Origin: Desulfotomaculum copahuensis
GTDB lineage: Bacteria; Bacillota; Desulfotomaculia; Desulfotomaculales; Desulfovirgulaceae
Direction: 5' to 3'
NCBI RefSeq assembly: GCF_001655685.1
Contig: NZ_LYVF01000191.1
Span: forward strand, 1 to 41,016
Length of the DNA: 41,016 nucleotides
Shown here: piece after piece, positions 7,984 through 15,927 of the stretch
Position numbering within the stretch: the first letter of the stretch is position 1
Layout: the number at the start of each line of letters is the position of its first letter
The notes under the pieces: model-generated
What the model was told of the DNA's origin: nothing
The model's database searches: none
The model's input: only the letters and a program-made list of their open reading frames with translations
Program-made: the position numbers and the translations under genes

Positions 7984-8535
7984 TTAAAAGAGCGGGTATT
8001 TCTCCTGCCAGGTGATCCTCTCCACCGGGCCCCCATTCGTGGGAACACGTACAGTAACCACCAGCACCCGGGTGTTGCCGGCACAGGTGCCGGTGGAATA
8101 GATGCGAAAAACTTTATAGCGAACCTGTTCATTTTTTTCATTGCGCATTACAAAGTCTTGCTTAAGGACCGCCTTGACTATAAATGTGCCACCGCCAAAG
8201 CTGTGTGTATGATCACCGTCCGCCGGATAATATTTGGAATTGTTGTATTCCTTCTCACGGTCGCCGTTATAATCAGGCACAATGCCCTCCAGCCTGTTCA
8301 GCCATTCTCGATCCGCCAGCACGGTCTGCACACCGGCCTCGGCAATGTAATAGGCTTGCGTTTGTTGGTAATGGCGGATGGCCATTTGCCTGTGCTGGGC
8401 GGCCAGGGCCAGCACCGCCGAACCCAGCAAAAAAAGCACCGCCGTCACCATGATCACCATTACCGCCGCAAAGCCGCGGGAATGACGCGGGAAAGCCCGG
8501 TCATTCCATCTGGAACAGGCGCAGGCGTCAAGCAT
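7984..8535 (-). CDS. PilX-like minor pilin
   Basis: A 183-residue protein with an N-terminal membrane helix preceded by RHSRGFAAVMVIMVTAVLF, then a helical stalk ending in the PilX_N-type signature QAYYIAEAGVQ. This is the layout of PilX-type minor pilins and of related pilus-assembly proteins. The remaining 120 residues should form the globular head and are not recognised. ATG with AAGGCGGTG upstream. It is the last gene of the pilus locus and one of two PilX-like proteins (the other at 15361-15927). It is downstream of the IS607 remnant, so its expression may depend on read-through across that scar. Confidence 0.75.
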   Translation of the reverse strand: MLDACACSRWNDRAFPRHSRGFAAVMVIMVTAVLFLLGSAVLALAAQHRQMAIRHYQQTQAYYIAEAGVQTVLADREWLNRLEGIVPDYNGDREKEYNNSKYYPADGDHTHSFGGGTFIVKAVLKQDFVMRNEKNEQVRYKVFRIYSTGTCAGNTRVLVVTVRVPTNGGPVERITWQEKYPLF

Positions 8536-8696
8536 CCGTATTTCACCGCCTTACCCGGAAGAGCACGTCTATAATAACGACGGATCAGTATGCAACAGTC
8601 ACCGTTCAGCTGCATTTTTGACGTTCATTGAACACCAAAATGCCAGCCAACCGGTTTTAAATGGTCTAATTCCTCAAAGTACTTCAGGCCATGTGT

Positions 8697-9236
8697 TCAT
8701 GAACCGCAGGTTTCACTTTGAGAGCCTTTCAGACGCAACTGCACCGTGGTGCTCATGGTCATATCTTCCATACCGGTCATTCCCCCGGTGAGCACGATCT
8801 CCACCCGGGTGACCTGCTCCGGATTCGTTACCGGCATACTGCCGCCGGAGGTAAAATACCGGACGGCCATACTCTTGATGTGGGCGGCAACCGGCGGGTG
8901 AGCCGCTCCCTGCTCGCGGACCAGGGATGAATTTTCCAGCACATAGTAGTGAACTTCAACCCAATTGTCGCTTTTGACATTCCAACACCAAAAATGCAAC
9001 TCATTATTTCCGGTCGAAGTGACATCCTTGGACAGGCGCAACTCGCCGGACATCAGTTCCAAGGCCGTACGCAAGTTGTCCTGCACGTCGATCTGCCGTT
9101 CCTGGCGCAGCCAGGAGCGCACCCCCAGTTGCCAGCACTGCAATGCCGCACCAAGTAAAAGGATGGTCAGGGCGGCCCCGACCACCACTTCCATCAAGGT
9201 AAAGCCGTTTCCGGTCCCCGGAGATCCAGTCCGCAT
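8697..9236 (-). CDS. PilW-like prepilin-type minor pilin
   Basis: A 179-residue prepilin with the type III cleavage motif G|FTLMEVVVG after an 11-residue leader, followed by the hydrophobic helix. The conserved Glu at position +5 of the mature protein is present. The stalk continues with QDNLRTALELMSGELRLS, typical of PilW and ComGF/GspJ-type pseudopilins. The ATG has AAAGAAAGGAACGGG upstream; this ribosome site lies just beyond the edge of the IS607 remnant. It is followed after 161 non-coding bases by the PilX-like gene. The head domain is not recognised. Confidence 0.8.
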   Translation of the reverse strand: MRTGSPGTGNGFTLMEVVVGAALTILLLGAALQCWQLGVRSWLRQERQIDVQDNLRTALELMSGELRLSKDVTSTGNNELHFWCWNVKSDNWVEVHYYVLENSSLVREQGAAHPPVAAHIKSMAVRYFTSGGSMPVTNPEQVTRVEIVLTGGMTGMEDMTMSTTVQLRLKGSQSETCGS

Positions 9237-9254
9237 GACAACCCGTTCCTTTCT

Positions 9255-9693
9255 TTATAGGAAAATATTCCTATCAAGAAATTCCTGCCTCATTGACCCA
9301 TGACTGGACGGTTTCCCGTCCCCGCCAGCGGGATCTCCACAGGCGTGAATTCCCGGGGAACTCCCGGTATCTTTTTGGTTTTATACAATGCTTCCGGCCC
9401 GCTTTCAGGCCGGCAAAGAAGTTTTTGAAGGCCCGGTCCAGGTCCCGGAGGGCTTCCCGGGGAGCGCATTTGGAAACTTCGTACATCCAGGGATGTTCCG
9501 TCTGCTTGAGCTGGTTTAATTCCCGGTGCTGCGCCATGGCGTTGGTGGGTTTCTTTTCCTCCTGGTATAACAGAATCCGGCGGTCCAATCCCCAGTTGTA
9601 GGCAAACCGGACCGTTCCGGCATGCTTGGCCAGAAGGATTCGCTGGGCCGCATCCGGTTTTAGCTCATAGCGACAGGCACGGTTAATCTTCAC
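9255..9693 (-). pseudogene. TnpB (IS607/IS605 type) with internal deletion
   Basis: The N-terminal 115 residues are TnpB-like: MKINRACRYELKPDAAQ, the HTH segment HAGTVRFAYNWGL and the stretch ending in KPKRYREFPG. The reading then jumps. The next bases in another frame encode HACGDPAGGDGKPSS and MRQEFLD, the typical Cys-containing TnpB tail, stopping at 9255-9257. About 250 central residues, including the RuvC nuclease core, are missing. In the original frame the ORF ends at 9274 after 139 residues. ATG start at 9693 overlaps the end of the OrfA remnant. The deletion join therefore lies near 9355 and is also a frameshift. Confidence 0.85.
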
Positions 9694-10023
9694 GCGCCAT
9701 TGCCTCCAACGCCTTTTTTGCTTTGTTTTTGGCGGATCCGCGGCCGTACAGCCGGGCGCAAAATGAGGTGGGTACTTCTATCATGTCCTGCACCAGGTCA
9801 TCCTTTATTTCGGTTTGGTCCACGACAACAACCCGCCTCCCCTGGGCGGACAGTGATGATTCCACTACAACGCAACTTTCCCTGGTAGTTCGCCCCTTTC
9901 TTTGACCAGAATCGTCCCTGTCGGCGTTTGTTCCGCAGGGACGGGCAACTTCCCGGCCTTGAACCATTTCCAGGCGGTTCTATATGTGATTCCGTTTATC
10001 TTCGCCCATTCACTTAGCTTCAT
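9683..10023 (-). pseudogene. IS607 OrfA serine resolvase, catalytic core deleted
   Basis: Reading from the ATG at 10021-10023 gives MKLSEWAKINGITYRTAW, followed by PVPAEQTPTGTILVKE, the classic MerR-like HTH start of IS607 resolvases. The frame reaches GKVAL and then stops at 9865-9867, exactly where the catalytic YARVSS motif should follow. A different frame resumes with AQGRRVVVVDQTEIKDDLV and TSFCARLYGRGSAKN, the family C terminus, ending at 9683. About 100 residues containing the catalytic Ser are gone. The gene is therefore an inactive remnant. An AT-rich TATAAT-like box lies just upstream of the ATG. Confidence 0.87.
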
Positions 10024-10109
10024 GGAAATATTATATCATAAGGGGTCATATATTTCTATGGTTTCTTTAGCTGCTTCTCAACCCCCGGCCCAAATTATAA
10101 ATTCACCGT

Positions 10110-10643
10110 TTACTCGATCTCCCCTTCCCCGGGCGCCGTGCTGCTCACCCGCACCCGGCCGGAGATCGGGGCCACCACCACGTAAAGATATTCGCCGGTT
10201 ATGCGGCTGCGCAGGGATACCGTGCCGCCTTGCCCCAATGGCGTGCCGTTTGGTTTTATAAACAGCAAATTTTCCGAAAATTTTGTTCCGGCCAGTTCCA
10301 CCCCCGCCGGCAGTTGCACCTGCTTAAACGGACAATCATTCTGGCGCAGGGAATAGGCGTGCCTGCTGATATCAAAACCAACTTTGAAACTGTCACAGTC
10401 CGCCTTCCCGCCGTCCGCCCGGCAACCCCGGGCCACCTGCTGGCACTCCCGGATATCTTCGGCCATCTGCCGGGCGGCGGCGTCCAGTTCATAACGGGCT
10501 TGCGCCGTGCGGAAACAGGGAACGGCAGCGGCGGAGACAACACCCAGCAAAGCTACCACGACCATCAATTCCACCAGTGTAAAACCGGCGCTAAACGCGG
10601 TGGGGTGTAAGATACAGTGCCCACGGCCTTTGACAGGCTTCAT
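10110..10643 (-). CDS. GspH/FimT-type pseudopilin
   Basis: A 177-residue prepilin with the leader ending FSAG|FTLVELMVVVALLGVVSAAAVP, a perfect type III signal peptide with Glu at +5. The following ARYELDAAARQMAEDIRECQQ stalk and a beta-rich head ending in a VRVSS strand fit the GspH/FimT family of minor pseudopilins, which help initiate pilus assembly. ATG with GGGGAGGC about six bases upstream. It starts a second cluster of pilin genes after a strong terminator and a HepT remnant, and is separated from the next pilin by the IS607 scar. Two Cys pairs in the head (CRADGGKADC and NDC) could form disulfides. Confidence 0.85.
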   Translation of the reverse strand: MKPVKGRGHCILHPTAFSAGFTLVELMVVVALLGVVSAAAVPCFRTAQARYELDAAARQMAEDIRECQQVARGCRADGGKADCDSFKVGFDISRHAYSLRQNDCPFKQVQLPAGVELAGTKFSENLLFIKPNGTPLGQGGTVSLRSRITGEYLYVVVAPISGRVRVSSTAPGEGEIE

Positions 10644-10710
10644 AACAACGCCTCCCCGGCAAAAACCGCCGGTAAATGTGCGTTTTCACTCCCGGGTCTG
10701 AATAAAAGAC

Positions 10711-10736
10711 AAAAAAAGAACCTGCAGGAGGTTCTT
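10711..10736 (-). terminator. Strong intrinsic terminator inside the pilus locus
   Basis: Stem AAGAACCT / AGGTTCTT (10716-10723 with 10729-10736, five-base loop) followed on the minus strand by seven T at 10711-10717. It lies between the pilMNO/HepT-remnant segment and the GspH-like pilin gene. Unless bypassed, it splits the locus into two transcription units. No convincing promoter was seen in the 70 bases between it and the next start codon. Confidence 0.75.
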
Positions 10737-10815
10737 CGACGCAAAGGTTATTTTTCCTTCCGGTGTAAAATTTTCCTGAGAAAATATTATAGATACCGCC
10801 TCTGAAAATCACCTA

Positions 10816-11080
10816 TTAATTCAATTCTTTTAAAATATCTTCCACATGCCCGACTAATTCCGCTATTTATTTTGTGCCCGTCTCCCAAACTTCATCCAAA
10901 TCAACCTCAAAATATTCATGAATCAATATATCCCTCATACCTGCAATATCCTGCCATGGGATTTCCGGATGTTTCTTCCTGATGGGACTGGAAATGTTCT
11001 TAACAGCTTCGCCGATTTTTCCTAATTACCTGATTAAGGATAATTTACCTTTCGATGTAAATGTTTTCTAAAAATGAATA
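10816..11080 (-). pseudogene. HepT/DUF86 toxin remnant
   Basis: Too broken to appear as a frame. Minus-strand translation gives KIGEAVKNISSPIRKK, HPEIPWQDIAGMRDILIHEYF and VDLDEVWETGTK, an unmistakable match to the core of HepT-like DUF86 RNases, including the RxxxxHxY catalytic signature. An in-frame TAA at 10867-10869 interrupts the tail (IAELVGHVEDILKELN), and a frameshift near 11020 separates an upstream piece reading AYSFLENIYIER and LNQVIRK. No start codon and no partner MntA-type nucleotidyltransferase remain. It abuts the end of pilO. The strand and family are clear; the exact left boundary of the remnant is approximate. Confidence 0.8.
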
Positions 11081-11084
11081 AGCC

Positions 11085-12149
11085 TCAATGCTGCCCGGCA
11101 CCGGATGAAGCGGGCGTTTTGGACGTCCCGCCGGCTGCCTGGCCGGACGGGACGCCGGATGAATCCGGCGCGGCAGGCCGGCCTGTTTTTTGAGCCGCCG
11201 GTTGGCTGCCCTGCACTGGTGATTGGCTGCCTGGCGCCGGTGCCGAAACGCCCGCTGGATCGCCGGAGGCGGACGGAGACGCGCCCGGGGGCGGACCGGG
11301 GAAGCCGGGCCAGGGGAACCAGTTGGGATAAGCGTTGCCCCCCGCCGGGGTACCGGCCGGATTCGCCGCCCCGGCCGCGGCGCCGCCGTTGGCCGCGGCG
11401 CCGCCGTTGGCCGTCACGCCCGGCGGCAGGCCCCGGGGCGTCACTCCCCGGTAGGGCGAAACCAGATCCGGTTCCTTGTACGGATCCGTCCGGCCTACCT
11501 TCCAGGCCGCCACCTGATCCAGCGCCAGCCGGCCGGCCGGCGTGGGCTGGGAATAAAAGACCAGGGACAGCCTGGCCGAAATCCCCTGCGGCCCGCCCCC
11601 GCCCGCCGGCGGTGTAATGACGGTCCCGGCCGGCTGCCCGGAACTCCCCTGATTTTCTTTGGGCGCCTCCAGCGACAGTTTGCGGATGCTCACCAGGTTG
11701 GGCACCGCCTTGCGGCTTTCCAGGCTGTCGATGAAGGACAGCACACCCTGGTACGGCCCGCGTAACTCCATGTCCACCGGCAGTTCCAGGAAATAGGGTT
11801 CCACGATCACATCCTGCGCCTGCCAGCGGGTGATCTGCACCCCACTGGCGATGGCCCGCAGGCCGATGTCCACCACCGCGCCGCCGTCCCGCAGTTCGGA
11901 TGCGAAACGCTCTCCCGCCCGGCTGTACCCGGCCCGCGCCTCCCGCAGGCGCTTATCCGCCACCGGCAACGAAGCCGCCGTCACCCGCGCCTGCTGCAAT
12001 TGCCGCCGCGCCTGGTCCAACTGCGCCGCCGTACCGGCAAAATGCCTGTATTGGGGGATAAATATGTACTTGTAGCCGGAGAAACCGGCCAGCGCCAGCA
12101 GTAAAACCGCCAGCAACACCTGTTCACGCCTGCTGAGCCTGGTTAACAT
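11085..12149 (-). CDS. pilO: PilO-like pilus alignment protein with Pro/Gly/Ala-rich tail
   Basis: A 354-residue protein in the pilM-pilN-pilO order. One membrane helix (VLLAVLLLALAGFSGYKYI) is followed by a coiled coil (about residues 33-75) and a ferredoxin-like domain (about 80-220, with GPYQGVLSFIDSLE), which is the PilO layout. The last 115 residues are low complexity, rich in Pro, Gly, Ala and Ser, ending SSGAGQH; typical PilO proteins are near 200 residues and lack this. The ATG at 12147-12149 has GGTGGAG upstream, better than an in-frame codon seven positions earlier. On the extracytoplasmic side the tail could reach into the cell wall in place of the missing PilP/PilQ. That last idea is inference. 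Confidence 0.87.
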   Translation of the reverse strand: MLTRLSRREQVLLAVLLLALAGFSGYKYIFIPQYRHFAGTAAQLDQARRQLQQARVTAASLPVADKRLREARAGYSRAGERFASELRDGGAVVDIGLRAIASGVQITRWQAQDVIVEPYFLELPVDMELRGPYQGVLSFIDSLESRKAVPNLVSIRKLSLEAPKENQGSSGQPAGTVITPPAGGGGPQGISARLSLVFYSQPTPAGRLALDQVAAWKVGRTDPYKEPDLVSPYRGVTPRGLPPGVTANGGAAANGGAAAGAANPAGTPAGGNAYPNWFPWPGFPGPPPGASPSASGDPAGVSAPAPGSQSPVQGSQPAAQKTGRPAAPDSSGVPSGQAAGGTSKTPASSGAGQH

Positions 12150-12331
12150 AACATCTCCACCGCTTTTCACCCGGACTGGGAAAATATCCCGCCATTCATT
12201 TTTACAATTTCTTTACTCTCCCGTCCACCTGCAAGCTCCGCAAACTGGCTTCACAACCTGCCGTTTCCCTGAAACCGTTTGCACATGATTTTCCCAATCA
12301 AGATCACGGCGTTTGATACGGCCAATTGATT

Positions 12332-13243
12332 TTAGGCAGTTTGAAGATAACAGACAATGGTAAAAATTAATGTACCGTCTTCCTGGCCGTCGATTTCCTT
12401 CAGGCTCACCATCCGGAAATAGGGCAGCACCGAAAGCTTGCGCACAAACACGCCGATGGAAGGAAAAGACCGGGACGTTCCTTTGATGGTCAGCACATTG
12501 GGCGGCAGGGGCACCTTGTCCTGCGCTTCGGCCTTCTGCTGCGCCGGCGCTTCCCCGGCGGCCAGTTGCGCCTGCTGCGCCTGGTTGCGCTGCGCCAGCT
12601 GTCCGGCCACCCGGCCCGCCTGCTGCACCGGTCCGGCCGGGGGGTTGGCGCCCGTCCCGGTGGGATTATTGCCGGCGGTTCCGGACGCCGCACCACCCGG
12701 TGCACCGGCCGCCGCGTTCCAGGACGCATTGCCCGCCGGAGCGATGGCCGTTCCGGACGAAGAATTGCCTGAACCGGCCGGATTAACGGGTGTTCCGGCC
12801 CCGCCGCCCGCTGACCCGGCCTGCGCACCCGGCGCGAGAGCGGCGGTTTGCTGCAGCGTCTTTGCCGCATCCTTGTCGTAGGCTGCGTCCACGGAGGAGA
12901 GCCAGATATCCACCGGCACAATCTGCGCTATGTCATCCAGCACCGGCTTCCACACCCGGTGCCGGGCCAGCAGTTCTTCCAGCGCCGCGGCGCCAGCCTG
13001 CAGTTTTTGTTCCTCCGCCCGGTCCGCCTCCACCTTCCGCACCACCGGCGAAAGCGACGCCAGTTGCGACTGAATGACGGCCAGTTCCACCCGCTGGTTG
13101 TACGACTTGATCAACCAGCCGGCGCCGCCAATCAGGATCAGCGCCGCCAGCACGGTTAAGCCGGAGATTACGGCCAAACGCTTCCCTTCCACCGGCGGAC
13201 GGGGCTGCAATTCGAGGGGAAGCAGATTGATGCGGTAATTCAT
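12332..13243 (-). CDS. pilN: PilN-like inner-membrane pilus protein
   Basis: A 303-residue bitopic protein. The conserved N-terminal motif INLLP, which binds PilM in characterised systems, is at residues 5-9, followed by a transmembrane helix (LAVISGLTVLAALILIGG) and a coiled coil. Residues about 145-235 are a Gly/Ala/Pro/Gln-rich insertion. The family domain then resumes with LTIKGTSRSFPSIGVFVRKL. Usual PilN is near 200 residues. Its ATG overlaps the pilM stop (ATGA), indicating translational coupling, and GGGGGGTGG lies upstream. PilN and PilO should form the heterodimer linking PilM to the pilus. Confidence 0.9.
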   Translation of the reverse strand: MNYRINLLPLELQPRPPVEGKRLAVISGLTVLAALILIGGAGWLIKSYNQRVELAVIQSQLASLSPVVRKVEADRAEEQKLQAGAAALEELLARHRVWKPVLDDIAQIVPVDIWLSSVDAAYDKDAAKTLQQTAALAPGAQAGSAGGGAGTPVNPAGSGNSSSGTAIAPAGNASWNAAAGAPGGAASGTAGNNPTGTGANPPAGPVQQAGRVAGQLAQRNQAQQAQLAAGEAPAQQKAEAQDKVPLPPNVLTIKGTSRSFPSIGVFVRKLSVLPYFRMVSLKEIDGQEDGTLIFTIVCYLQTA

Positions 13244-14565
13244 CTTTCCACCCCCCAAAGGGACAGCCCGGCGGCCACCGCCAGCGCCGGGTCAAAATCC
13301 GTAGCCTGCCCGCCCGCCTCCGGAGAGGGGAACAAAGGCGGCCGGCCCGTGATTACGTCCATATCCAGCTCAAAGGAAAGCAGCCCGGGCAGATCCGGCC
13401 GGCGGGCCGCCGGGCCGGTAAGCACCAGCCTGTCCACCGGCCGGCCGGCATACAGGCCCCGGAAAAACTCCAGGGAACGCTTTATTTCGATCACCAGTTC
13501 ATCCAGCCGCAACCCCGGCCGCTCAACGTCCCCGTCGTCAGACCCGGCAGGCGCCGGCAATGTGCGCCGGGCCGCACCAGGCGCCCGGCCGGGCGGGGCG
13601 GCGGAAGACCGCTCCTCAGCGGCAAAGAAACCAACGGGGGACAAAAGGTAATCCAGTTCCTCATCAGCGGCAGCGCCGTTATTGATGGTATCTTTGGCCG
13701 CGGCCGCTTCCGGAAGCGGTTCTCGCGGCGGGTAAGAACCGTAGTTCAAATCCGGCGCTGCACCGGATCGCCCCCCCGGATGGCCGGCAACGCCATCCCC
13801 TTTGTCCGGCCCTTCCACCCCGCCGGACAAATTCCCTTTCCACACTGATCCGTCCGCATACAATCCGATTTCCCGGCAGCCCACCGGGGCCGTACGGATA
13901 AAAAGCAGGCTTCCTTCCTCCACCACCGCGCAGCGGGTCACCGCCGCATTTACATCCACAATCACCTGCCGGCCCGGGCACCACCCGCCCTTCCCCGGAC
14001 CGCAAAAAATACGCCACAAGGCCAGCGCCGGCAAATCCAGGGCGGCCAGCGTCAGCCCAGCGTCGTTGAAAGCCTGGTGAAAACGGTAGACGGAATCCTG
14101 CGGCGCCGCCGCCACCAGCACATTGAGCTGTTTTTCCGGCCCGGCCGTCTCCCCCAGCACCACGTGGCGCAAAAGCATATCATCCAGGGGCACGGGAATG
14201 AGCTGTCCGGCCTCAAAGCGCACCGCCCCCGTCAGTTCCCGCGCCGGCATGGGCGGCATGTGCACAAGCCGCTCAATGACCACCGTGCCGGGTAAAACGC
14301 TCACCACCTGTTTGGCCGAAAAACCGGCCCGCTCCGCCAGCTCTTTCAGCACTTCGGTCAGACTATTTTCATCCGGCACCCCGCCGGGGCCCAACTCCGG
14401 ACCCGGCAACACCACCAACGCCGCCATCCGGAATCCCTCGCCATCCGGGGCCAGTTCCACCGCCCGGATCTCCCCTGCATCCACCTCCACGCCGAGAAAA
14501 GCCTTGTTCCGTTTGAACAACTCCTTGAATGAGCCCAAACCGGCCAAACTTTTGAACCGCTTCAT
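13240..14565 (-). CDS. pilM: PilM actin-like pilus assembly ATPase-fold protein
   Basis: A 441-residue cytoplasmic protein of the FtsA/actin-like PilM family. Landmarks include FLGVEVDAGEIRAVEL, VVSVLPGTVVIERLVHMPPMP, RFEAGQLIPVPLDDM and the second-lobe DVNAAVTRCAVVEEGSLLFIRTAP. A roughly 110-residue Gly/Ala/Pro-rich insertion (about residues 240-350) interrupts the fold before DELVIEIKRSLEFF; typical PilM is about 350 residues. The ATG at 14563-14565 with TGGAGG upstream is preferred over an in-frame codon 35 positions earlier that would add an unrelated extension. The gene starts a pilMNO block after a 300-base gap with an inverted repeat. Confidence 0.9.
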   Translation of the reverse strand: MKRFKSLAGLGSFKELFKRNKAFLGVEVDAGEIRAVELAPDGEGFRMAALVVLPGPELGPGGVPDENSLTEVLKELAERAGFSAKQVVSVLPGTVVIERLVHMPPMPARELTGAVRFEAGQLIPVPLDDMLLRHVVLGETAGPEKQLNVLVAAAPQDSVYRFHQAFNDAGLTLAALDLPALALWRIFCGPGKGGWCPGRQVIVDVNAAVTRCAVVEEGSLLFIRTAPVGCREIGLYADGSVWKGNLSGGVEGPDKGDGVAGHPGGRSGAAPDLNYGSYPPREPLPEAAAAKDTINNGAAADEELDYLLSPVGFFAAEERSSAAPPGRAPGAARRTLPAPAGSDDGDVERPGLRLDELVIEIKRSLEFFRGLYAGRPVDRLVLTGPAARRPDLPGLLSFELDMDVITGRPPLFPSPEAGGQATDFDPALAVAAGLSLWGVER

Positions 14566-14866
14566 ATCTGCCTCCACAGCCCGCACCATGTTAAAATGAT
14601 CAAAATAACCGTACAATTGGTCAATTGGTTTATTGATAAAGCAAATTACCTTTACTATACCAGACGTCAAAATATAAAAAAAGTCGATCTTTTCTGTTTT
14701 ACGTCAAAGTCATGTCAAAATTTCTTTTAGTGCCATATGTAGTAGCAAGTGACAAGGAGTACTATGTATATTGTGCTTAAAAGTGACTTTGACTTACTCT
14801 TTTTTTAACACCCCTGCCAGACAACTTCCTGCACTATCCCAGTAAAATGCCAGTAACCATTTTTGG
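14566..14866. other. AT-rich gap upstream of pilM with long inverted repeat
   Basis: About 300 bases without a gene. The AT content is far above that of the surroundings. GTCAAAGTCA (14703-14712) and its exact complement TGACTTTGAC (14784-14793) are the outer arms of an imperfect palindrome of about 90 bases. Inner arms pair CTTTTA and TAGTA blocks. The minus strand also has three copies of TTTGACRT, and a TATAGT box lies near 14655. It is probably the control region of pilMNO, or a small decayed palindromic element. Confidence 0.55.
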
Positions 14867-15346
14867 CTACTGCCCGGCACCGGGTGGTGAAACCGCCGGC
14901 ACCGCCCGCCGGGCGGAAAGGGAAACCTGCTTTTCCCCGCCTGCTTCGGGGTAAAAAACTGTCACCACAACGGTTTTCAAACTTCCAACCGGAGAATCAC
15001 CGACCGAAATGCTGCGCGAAAATCCAGGCCGGCCCGGAAGGGGAGTCTTATTTTGGCTTACCAGGGACTCATAAGGCAGGTCCAGCAACTCCTCCATCCC
15101 GGACTGCGCCAGCATGACGGCCACAGTCATATTGCGCGCCGCGGACAGGTGCAACTGGCTGTAAGAAAACATGGCCTGCAGGGGCAAAAGCGCCACGGCA
15201 ACCAGAAGCATGGCCAGGGAGATGTCGAGCAGGAGGAAGCCCTGATTAAAATTCTTTGGGGCTGAAAATGCAGCCTGGTTAAAAGTTATATTCTTGACGC
15301 ATTGTTTTCGAACAAACAAGAAAGCTCTTTTCAAAAATACTTGCAC
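14867..15346 (-). CDS. PilV-like minor pilin
   Basis: A 159-residue protein with a prepilin-like segment NQGFLLLDISLAMLLVAVALLP, where cleavage after Gly would leave Phe at +1 and Asp instead of the usual Glu at +5. The leader is unusually long (about 36 residues) and basic. The stalk NMTVAVMLAQSGMEELLDLPYESLV is typical of PilV/GspI minor pilins. GTG start with AGGGGATTAAG directly upstream; a shorter start within the leader cannot be excluded. It is preceded by the PilX-like gene with a 14-base gap, so they are co-transcribed. The Asp at +5 could impair methylation or subunit packing, as seen in initiating pseudopilins. Confidence 0.75.
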   Translation of the reverse strand: MQVFLKRAFLFVRKQCVKNITFNQAAFSAPKNFNQGFLLLDISLAMLLVAVALLPLQAMFSYSQLHLSAARNMTVAVMLAQSGMEELLDLPYESLVSQNKTPLPGRPGFSRSISVGDSPVGSLKTVVVTVFYPEAGGEKQVSLSARRAVPAVSPPGAGQ

Positions 15347-15360
15347 CTTAATCCCCTGCT

Positions 15361-15927
15361 TTACTGATTCTGACTGCCTTGTGCAGCCGGTACAGGCGTA
15401 ACTGTTATTTTATTCAGCATAACAGCATCTTGCAGTTGTCCACCTTGGTTTGAAAGCAACAATTGATTAAATTGAAATTCCAGTGTCGCCAGCAGGGCAA
15501 CAGTCGAATTGGCACTGCTCCCCGTGCTTTCAAATGAAATGTCCAAAGCGGTAATATCATTACCGGCATCCACCGTGACCGGATGGGAGATGTTTGAAAT
15601 GGTATATTCCCCATTACCGAGAGTGACATTCTGCAACTGCAAATTAACAAGCCCCTGTTGTAATTTTACAGTATCCAACGCCCCGTTGAAATAACTGCCC
15701 TTGCCGGCAATCAAAAAGCGTGTTTCAAAAATGACGCGTTGCACCCCGGCCTGGGCCAGATAGCGGGCCTGCTCCTTTTGCCAGATACCGGACTGTATGC
15801 GGGCCGTCGTACTCACGCTGATTAACAGGGCGGTCAGGATAATTGACAGGATCAGGACTATCACCAGTGTAAATGCCAATACCATGCCCGTTTCATTTTT
15901 GAGCACCCGTTTATATAAATCGTCCAT
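15361..15927 (-). CDS. PilX-like minor pilin
   Basis: A 188-residue protein. The N terminus NETGMVLAFTLVIVLILSIILTALLI is followed by the PilX_N-type signature WQKEQARYLAQAGVQRVIFE. It lacks the classical Glu at +5, as is usual in this subgroup. The remaining part is beta-rich (VNLQLQNVTLGNGEYTISNI) with repeated Ser/Thr/Asn, like a pilin head. The ATG immediately follows the TAG of the upstream lectin-pilin gene, and AGGTGAG within that gene is the ribosome site, so the two are tightly coupled. Probably part of the same tip complex as its upstream neighbour. Confidence 0.78.
   Translation of the reverse strand: MDDLYKRVLKNETGMVLAFTLVIVLILSIILTALLISVSTTARIQSGIWQKEQARYLAQAGVQRVIFETRFLIAGKGSYFNGALDTVKLQQGLVNLQLQNVTLGNGEYTISNISHPVTVDAGNDITALDISFESTGSSANSTVALLATLEFQFNQLLLSNQGGQLQDAVMLNKITVTPVPAAQGSQNQ

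Larger units (their letters stand above)
9255..10023 (-). mobile_element. Decayed IS607-family element
   Basis: Two overlapping remnants in the IS607 order, an OrfA resolvase followed by TnpB, lie between two pilin genes. Each keeps its recognisable N and C termini but has lost its middle, leaving about 770 bases against roughly 1.7-2 kb for a full element. The 11-base overlap between the OrfA end and TnpB start is retained. IS607 elements have no terminal inverted repeats, so the true ends cannot be set from this sequence alone. Neither gene can encode an active enzyme, so the element is immobile in cis. Confidence 0.85.
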
